NCBI GenBank assembly: GCA_026126215.1
Contig: JAHCJQ010000001.1
Coordinates: forward strand, 90,223-154,222
Direction of reading: 5' to 3'
Origin: Alphaproteobacteria bacterium
GTDB lineage: Bacteria > Pseudomonadota > Alphaproteobacteria > Ferrovibrionales > Ferrovibrionaceae
DNA length: 64,000 bases
The notes beneath the pieces are model-generated. The model was not told the origin of the DNA, did not search any database, and saw nothing but the letters and a program-made list of their open reading frames with translations. Numbering within the stretch: position 1 is the stretch's first letter; each line of letters starts with the position of its first letter. This document shows, piece after piece, positions 59,743-64,000 of this stretch. Both the position numbers and the translations under genes were made by a program.

Positions 59743-60482
59743 AAGTTTATATAGTTTTATGATTGCTTAATGGCCGCGTAGAGTCACAAGGGATTATAAA
59801 AATTTATATTGCGCTTTATTTAGCGCTATACTACCATACTTTCGTCGAGGAGACATGAACACTGTCCGTTGGGGACAGCTTGGGCGTCGGAGACGCGGCA
59901 GAAAAACGTGTAAGGCAGCCCGACATTACTGGGCCAAGTCCGATTGAGTGGCGGACACATCGCAGGATGCATCGCACCGCAAGTGCGATGCGACTACTGG
60001 ATTTGCCCGCATGTGCCCGAAAACGATCTGCCGTCAACAGACATCCCCTTCGCCTTCGGCTCCCTCTAGCCGAACTGCAGCGCATACCGTCGCGGTCAGG
60101 TCCGTCGAGCAATCGGGCGGTGGCTGGTCAGCGATGCGGAGGCTTGCGCGGTTGCTTGGAGCTGCAACCGCCCGCGAGCATGTTGCCATGTCAAATGGCG
60201 ATGACGCCCAATGATCGCGTCAGTTCCTCATAACGCAGCCTGCAATGTGTCGCGGAGATCGCGACTGGAATGTCGTCAACTAGAGCAACAGACAGCAGCG
60301 GCTCGCACAGACCAAGTGTCGCAACCGCACAATCAAGCCTTCAGAGCACCTGAAATCCGGCCGAGCAAATCGAGCTTGGCAGGCTCGGATGCGGCATGTG
60401 CGCAGGAGGCACATCCCTAGACATTCACCTGTGCACAAGACCTTGCCTTTTCGGCGAATTGAATCATCAGCAGGAGACTGAC

Positions 60483-60686
60483 ATGACAGACACAGGACGC
60501 AACCACCTCTACTCGGTATCCGAGGTCTGTTCGCTCCTCGGCATCAGTGAGCGGACACTCAGACGCTGGATTTCCCAGCAAAGGATCGCAGCGATAAAGC
60601 TTGGTCGACAATGGCGAATCTCCCGTTGCGATCTGGAAGCGTTTCTCAGCGCACATAGATCACATGCTGTCCATCATGTCCTCTAA
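60483..60686 (+). CDS. Excisionase-family helix-turn-helix protein
   Basis: The 67-residue protein is a MerR/excisionase-type HTH: YSVSEVCSLLGISERTLRRW, then IAAIKLGRQWRISRCDLEAF. An AGGAGA site precedes the ATG. It lies 170 bp before an operon of three recombinases and is a natural candidate for the directionality factor of the element, or its regulator. Confidence 0.82.
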   Translation: MTDTGRNHLYSVSEVCSLLGISERTLRRWISQQRIAAIKLGRQWRISRCDLEAFLSAHRSHAVHHVL

Positions 60687-60858
60687 ACACCCATCAAGGC
60701 AGATGTTTTCGGAGGCACGGGAAAATACCAGAGGCAACTTCGGCCTCAAATTCACCCAATTACTTTCCCGATTTTCCGTTTGCGTCTGCCTGTGTCCGTC
60801 AGTGGCCGCTATCTCCGTCCACTAACGACGAGGATGAATAGAAGAGGAGTGCGAGACC

Positions 60859-62574
60859 GTGTTTGAGATCAGCGAGAAGTCTGCCCTTGAAGTGAAGACA
60901 CTGGCCGATACCGAAGATCGGCTCATGAGCATGGCCCAGTTGAGCCATGCACAGCGTCGAAGATTGCGCTCCGCGATACGATCCATCGGGAAACTGCTGA
61001 AGCGCCCGCTGTCAATGATTCCCGCAGATGCGCAAACCTTGCGAGAGGACCTTCGTCGCTGTCACTCCATTCAAGCTGGCATTTCTCGAAAGCGGTTGGC
61101 CAACATCAAGTCCGAACTTGCGACTGTCTTGCAGCTCTTGAAAGTGACCGAAAGTCCGCGCTTCGCGGACCAGCCAAGCACTGAATGGATGTCATTTCTC
61201 GGGCAGGCGCCGCACAATCACCAGCGCTGGGGCTTGTCGCGGCTTGCACGTTATTGCACGTACCACGGCCTCCAGCCGACAGATGTGACAGATCAGACCA
61301 TGATCGAGTTCCGCGACCACTTGCAGGAATTCCTTCTGACCAGCGACCCCGAGAAGATCCGTCTGAATACCGCAATCAACTTCAACGTGGTGCTCAAGAG
61401 CGCCGGCGTGAATCGGCCCCATCTCTCGGCAAGCAAGGGCTCCGCCTACGTCACCAGACCTCTTTCCATATACCCGCATGAACTCCAGGAAGATCTTGAG
61501 CGGTACATAAAGCGTCTGCAGAATCCGCATCTTTTTGATCCGGACAGCCTGGACCGCCCGCTCAGGCCCGTTACGATTCGAAATATCAACGCGCACATCA
61601 GGCAGGTTCTGGATGCCGCCGTGACAGCCGGCTACAGCCCGGATGATTTCCGCTCGCTAGCCGATGTGATCAGTATTGAAGTCGTTCAGGCAGCCTTTTC
61701 TGAGATATCCAGACGCCTGGATTGCGACGTACCTCCCACCCTTCTGAACATATCTGCAACTCTACTGGCCATAGCGCGTCACTACGCGAATGCTCCTGCC
61801 GAGACCATAAGGCAGCTGGAGCGCGCCAAAGCCAAGATCAGCTCTCGGCTTGAGACCCGATACCGCGGAATGGCCGCGAAGAACATAATCCGACTTCAGC
61901 CATTTAACGACGCCGGCAATGTGCGACGTCTAGTCTCACTGCCCCACCATCTAATGTCCGAAGCTAGAAAATCCACTGGCAAGAAACGGGCTGCCCTCAC
62001 CGCAATGATTTCAGCGGCGATTGCCATACTTCTGGCATGTCCTATGAGAATGAGGAACTTGGCAATGCTGAATGTCGATCGCCACTTGGTCTTTCACTCG
62101 TCGCAAGGCAGGCGGCTGATTTCCATTCACATCCCTCCAGAGGAAGTGAAGAACCGTCAGCCCGTAGCTGTTGATCTTGGACCGGACTTTTCGGGAATTG
62201 TCGAAACATACATTGGGATGTTCAGATCAGCACTGACCAGCGAGCCGAGCGATGCCCTCTTTCCTTCCCGTTTAGGCACCGCGCGGCCGCCTGACAAATT
62301 AGGTGAGCTGATTCAACACAGGATCTGGCGCGAAACCGGACTAACCATGAATCCACATCTCTTCCGGCATTTCGCCGCCACGATCTTTCTACAAGAGCAC
62401 CCGGGGGAGTATGAGAGCGTTCGCCGACTTGTCGGGCACGCGAAGATGGACACGACCGTGAAGTTTTATGCTTTGGTATCCAACAGTGCGGCCTTCCAGC
62501 GCTATCATCAGGTGCTCCACGTAACGGAGAAACGTCGATCGCGCCAGGGAGGCTACGGCGGGAGAGGCGCATGA
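60859..62574 (+). CDS. Tyrosine recombinase (long form)
   Basis: The 571-residue protein starts at GTG (MFEISEKS) after a GAGGAG site. The C-terminal catalytic domain has the Arg in CPMRMRNLAMLN (about residue 397), Lys in PPEEVKNRQP, the His-x-x-Arg box NPHLFRHFAATIF, GHAKMDTTVKFYAL with the second His and the Tyr nucleophile. About 300 N-terminal residues, longer than usual, should bind DNA. It overlaps the second recombinase by ATGA, as in multi-integrase elements. Confidence 0.87.
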   Translation: MFEISEKSALEVKTLADTEDRLMSMAQLSHAQRRRLRSAIRSIGKLLKRPLSMIPADAQTLREDLRRCHSIQAGISRKRLANIKSELATVLQLLKVTESPRFADQPSTEWMSFLGQAPHNHQRWGLSRLARYCTYHGLQPTDVTDQTMIEFRDHLQEFLLTSDPEKIRLNTAINFNVVLKSAGVNRPHLSASKGSAYVTRPLSIYPHELQEDLERYIKRLQNPHLFDPDSLDRPLRPVTIRNINAHIRQVLDAAVTAGYSPDDFRSLADVISIEVVQAAFSEISRRLDCDVPPTLLNISATLLAIARHYANAPAETIRQLERAKAKISSRLETRYRGMAAKNIIRLQPFNDAGNVRRLVSLPHHLMSEARKSTGKKRAALTAMISAAIAILLACPMRMRNLAMLNVDRHLVFHSSQGRRLISIHIPPEEVKNRQPVAVDLGPDFSGIVETYIGMFRSALTSEPSDALFPSRLGTARPPDKLGELIQHRIWRETGLTMNPHLFRHFAATIFLQEHPGEYESVRRLVGHAKMDTTVKFYALVSNSAAFQRYHQVLHVTEKRRSRQGGYGGRGA

Positions 62575-63686
62575 TGAGCAATGGCATTCCTCTCGTGCTC
62601 AAGCAGAGTGACTGGCCTGCAGCTGATCAGGCGCTATGGATGCGCTGCCGGAAGACAGGCGGGTTGTTCAGGGATGATGGTGAGTTTGCCCACTGGTCCT
62701 GCGGCACCGAGCGACTTCATCGGCAGTACTATGGTCAATGGCTATCATTCCTGAAGCGGACTTCGCCGTCACACCTCGACTGCGGCCCCGCCGCGCGGAT
62801 CACCCAGGAGATGGTCGAAAAGTTCCATTCAGAGTCCGTGCAGAGGCTCAAACCGAGATCCGCCTCCGGTTTGCTACTCTCGCTGTTTGTTGTCGCCCGT
62901 GCCTTTGACAAGACTGCTGACTATGGATGGCTGCAAATTGCCGCGCGACGCACTTATCGCGCTTCAAATCCTTACAAGCTGAAGAAGCCCCTCCCGGTAA
63001 CCGGTGACCAAGTGTTCGCTTGGTCATTGGCGCGGATCCAGGATCTTGACGTGAACCCAAGACAGGATCTGGTGGAACAAGCGATGAGGTACCGGCAAGC
63101 GCTAATGGTGGGACTTCTGATTGCCTGTCCGGTCCGCTCCCGGGCGTTCGTTGCCATGACTTTGGATACGCATGTTGAACTCAAGTCTGGTCATGCCTCT
63201 TTGCACTTCTCGGCGAAGGACATGAAAGACAAAAAGAGTCGAAGCATCCCTGTCCCCGAGGTTTTGTACCGACCGCTATTGAAATACATCGAAGTTCATC
63301 GGGAGATATTGCTTCAAGGGCGATGCAGTAACGCGCTTTGGATCAGCGCGCGCGGAAACGATCTGAGCCAAGACAGTTTCACCTCTGGATTGCATCATTT
63401 GACCAAACGGCATTTTGGTCACGGCCTCCGGCCTCACGCATTCAGGCATATTGCCGCAACCTACATTGCGGAGAAGGATCCGGCGCATGTTGGCATCATC
63501 CGTGATGTCCTCGGCCATGCCACTCTGCGCACCTCAGAGCTGTACTACAATCGCGCCACGTCGGTCAGCGCCTGTAACAAGCTGCAAGCATTGGTGCAGG
63601 GGATCCTTCGTGAGGACCGACGCGCGCACAGCCATCGCTTACGGGTGAGTCGCAGCCGAGGCAGTTCTGCTCAGGAGCAACCATGA
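62571..63686 (+). CDS. Tyrosine recombinase (second copy, divergent)
   Basis: The 371-residue protein has catalytic Arg (CPVRSRAFVAMTL), Lys (FSAKDMKDKKSRSIPV), the box RPHAFRHIAATYI and LGHATLRTSELYYNRA with the Tyr. It shares the arrangement, but little sequence outside the catalytic boxes, with the preceding recombinase. The start overlaps that gene and its stop overlaps the next (ATGA both times), so three recombinases are made from one message. Confidence 0.87.
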   Translation: MMSNGIPLVLKQSDWPAADQALWMRCRKTGGLFRDDGEFAHWSCGTERLHRQYYGQWLSFLKRTSPSHLDCGPAARITQEMVEKFHSESVQRLKPRSASGLLLSLFVVARAFDKTADYGWLQIAARRTYRASNPYKLKKPLPVTGDQVFAWSLARIQDLDVNPRQDLVEQAMRYRQALMVGLLIACPVRSRAFVAMTLDTHVELKSGHASLHFSAKDMKDKKSRSIPVPEVLYRPLLKYIEVHREILLQGRCSNALWISARGNDLSQDSFTSGLHHLTKRHFGHGLRPHAFRHIAATYIAEKDPAHVGIIRDVLGHATLRTSELYYNRATSVSACNKLQALVQGILREDRRAHSHRLRVSRSRGSSAQEQP

Positions 63687-64000
63687 CCCGCGCTGCCATC
63701 TATGCCCGCTATTCGAGCGAACTGCAGCGCCAGGCCTCGATCGAGGACCAGTTGCGGCTTTGCAAGGAGCGCTTGGCGCGCGAGGGCTGGACGCTGGTCG
63801 CCACCTATGCCGACCGCGCCATGAGCGGGGCGAGCGCTTTGCGGCCCGGCTACCAGAAGCTCCTCGAAGACGCCCGCCACGGCGCCTTCGACGTGCTGGT
63901 GGCGGAAGCGATGGACCGGCTGTCGCGCGACCAGGAGGATATCGCCGCCCTCTACAAGCGGCTGCGCTTCTCCGGTGTGCGCATCGTGACGCTGGCCGAA
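63683..64000 (+). CDS. Serine recombinase (3' end outside window)
   Basis: The visible 106 residues are the N-terminal resolvase/invertase domain: IYARYSSELQRQASIEDQLR with the catalytic Ser, YADRAMSGASALRPGYQKLL and VLVAEAMDRLSRDQEDIAAL. A GGAGCAACC leader precedes the ATG, which overlaps the previous stop. It is likely a large serine recombinase continuing beyond the right edge. Confidence 0.88.
   Translation, partial: MTRAAIYARYSSELQRQASIEDQLRLCKERLAREGWTLVATYADRAMSGASALRPGYQKLLEDARHGAFDVLVAEAMDRLSRDQEDIAALYKRLRFSGVRIVTLAE

Larger units (their letters stand above)
59007..60482. other. 1.5 kb without recognised genes; AT-rich repeat zone inside
   Basis: No coding region is supported on either strand. 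It holds a 38-bp tandem repeat (59667-59742), two palindromes based on GCAATTAATTGC and an AT-rich block (about 59730-59830). It precedes the excisionase-like and integrase genes and may carry recombination or control sites. Confidence 0.5.

Noticed and set aside
59831..60233. Arg-rich frames between the AT-rich zone and the excisionase gene
   Set aside because: No family similarity, no ribosome site and stops in alternative frames; not supported as genes.
1..64000. CRISPR array
   Set aside because: No set of regularly spaced direct repeats with unique spacers, and no cas genes, were found.

Overview
The window looks like an alphaproteobacterial chromosome, probably Rhodospirillales- or Rhizobiales-like. 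This rests on the high GC of the core genes, a molybdenum-hydroxylase and Liv-type ABC operon, and a serine-recombinase/RepB/ParB cassette. This placement is inference; no rRNA or full tRNA gene was found to confirm it.

Region 1 (1-20.5 kb) is metabolic. It has a partial MarR regulator, a secreted beta-rich protein, an MFS transporter, two amidase-signature hydrolases and an IclR regulator. It then has a long minus-strand operon reading 18775 down to 6869: livH-livM-livG-livF, a Tat-exported substrate-binding protein, a Rieske oxygenase, an M29/NicX-like ring-cleavage candidate, a three-subunit molybdenum hydroxylase (coxM-, coxS- and coxL-like), coxG-like and flavodoxin. Together these look like uptake, hydroxylation, ring opening and amide hydrolysis of an unknown, probably nitrogen-containing aromatic compound. 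Related palindromes lie before livH and the Rieske gene. A CNNM/CBS membrane protein follows.

Region 2 (20.8-37 kb) begins at a terminator next to what looks like the last bases of an initiator tRNA gene, a likely island attachment site. Directly inside is an unassigned four-gene block (21.3-24.6 kb) ending in a PD-(D/E)xK nuclease. Next come a lipoprotein, an ARPP-1-like protein, a WYL regulator with small membrane or secreted partners, a GIY-YIG protein, an rmuC gene interrupted by an amber codon, and a RecB-like nuclease/helicase divergent from a second WYL regulator. Near-identical 15-bp operators occur at the second WYL locus and before a small downstream gene.

Region 3 (37-52.5 kb) is a defence island. 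It has a candidate restriction nuclease, an IS3 remnant, Vsr, an AspBHI-like restriction enzyme divergent from a C5 cytosine methylase, and a DISARM-like set: drmB, drmA, a NERD/UvrD helicase and a drmE-like gene. No drmC was seen.

Region 4 (53-64 kb) is mobility. It has RepB- and ParB-like proteins with a large serine recombinase and an XRE regulator, an IS110 pseudogene, an AT-rich repeat zone, an excisionase-like HTH protein, and three overlapping recombinase genes (two tyrosine, one serine) running off the right edge.
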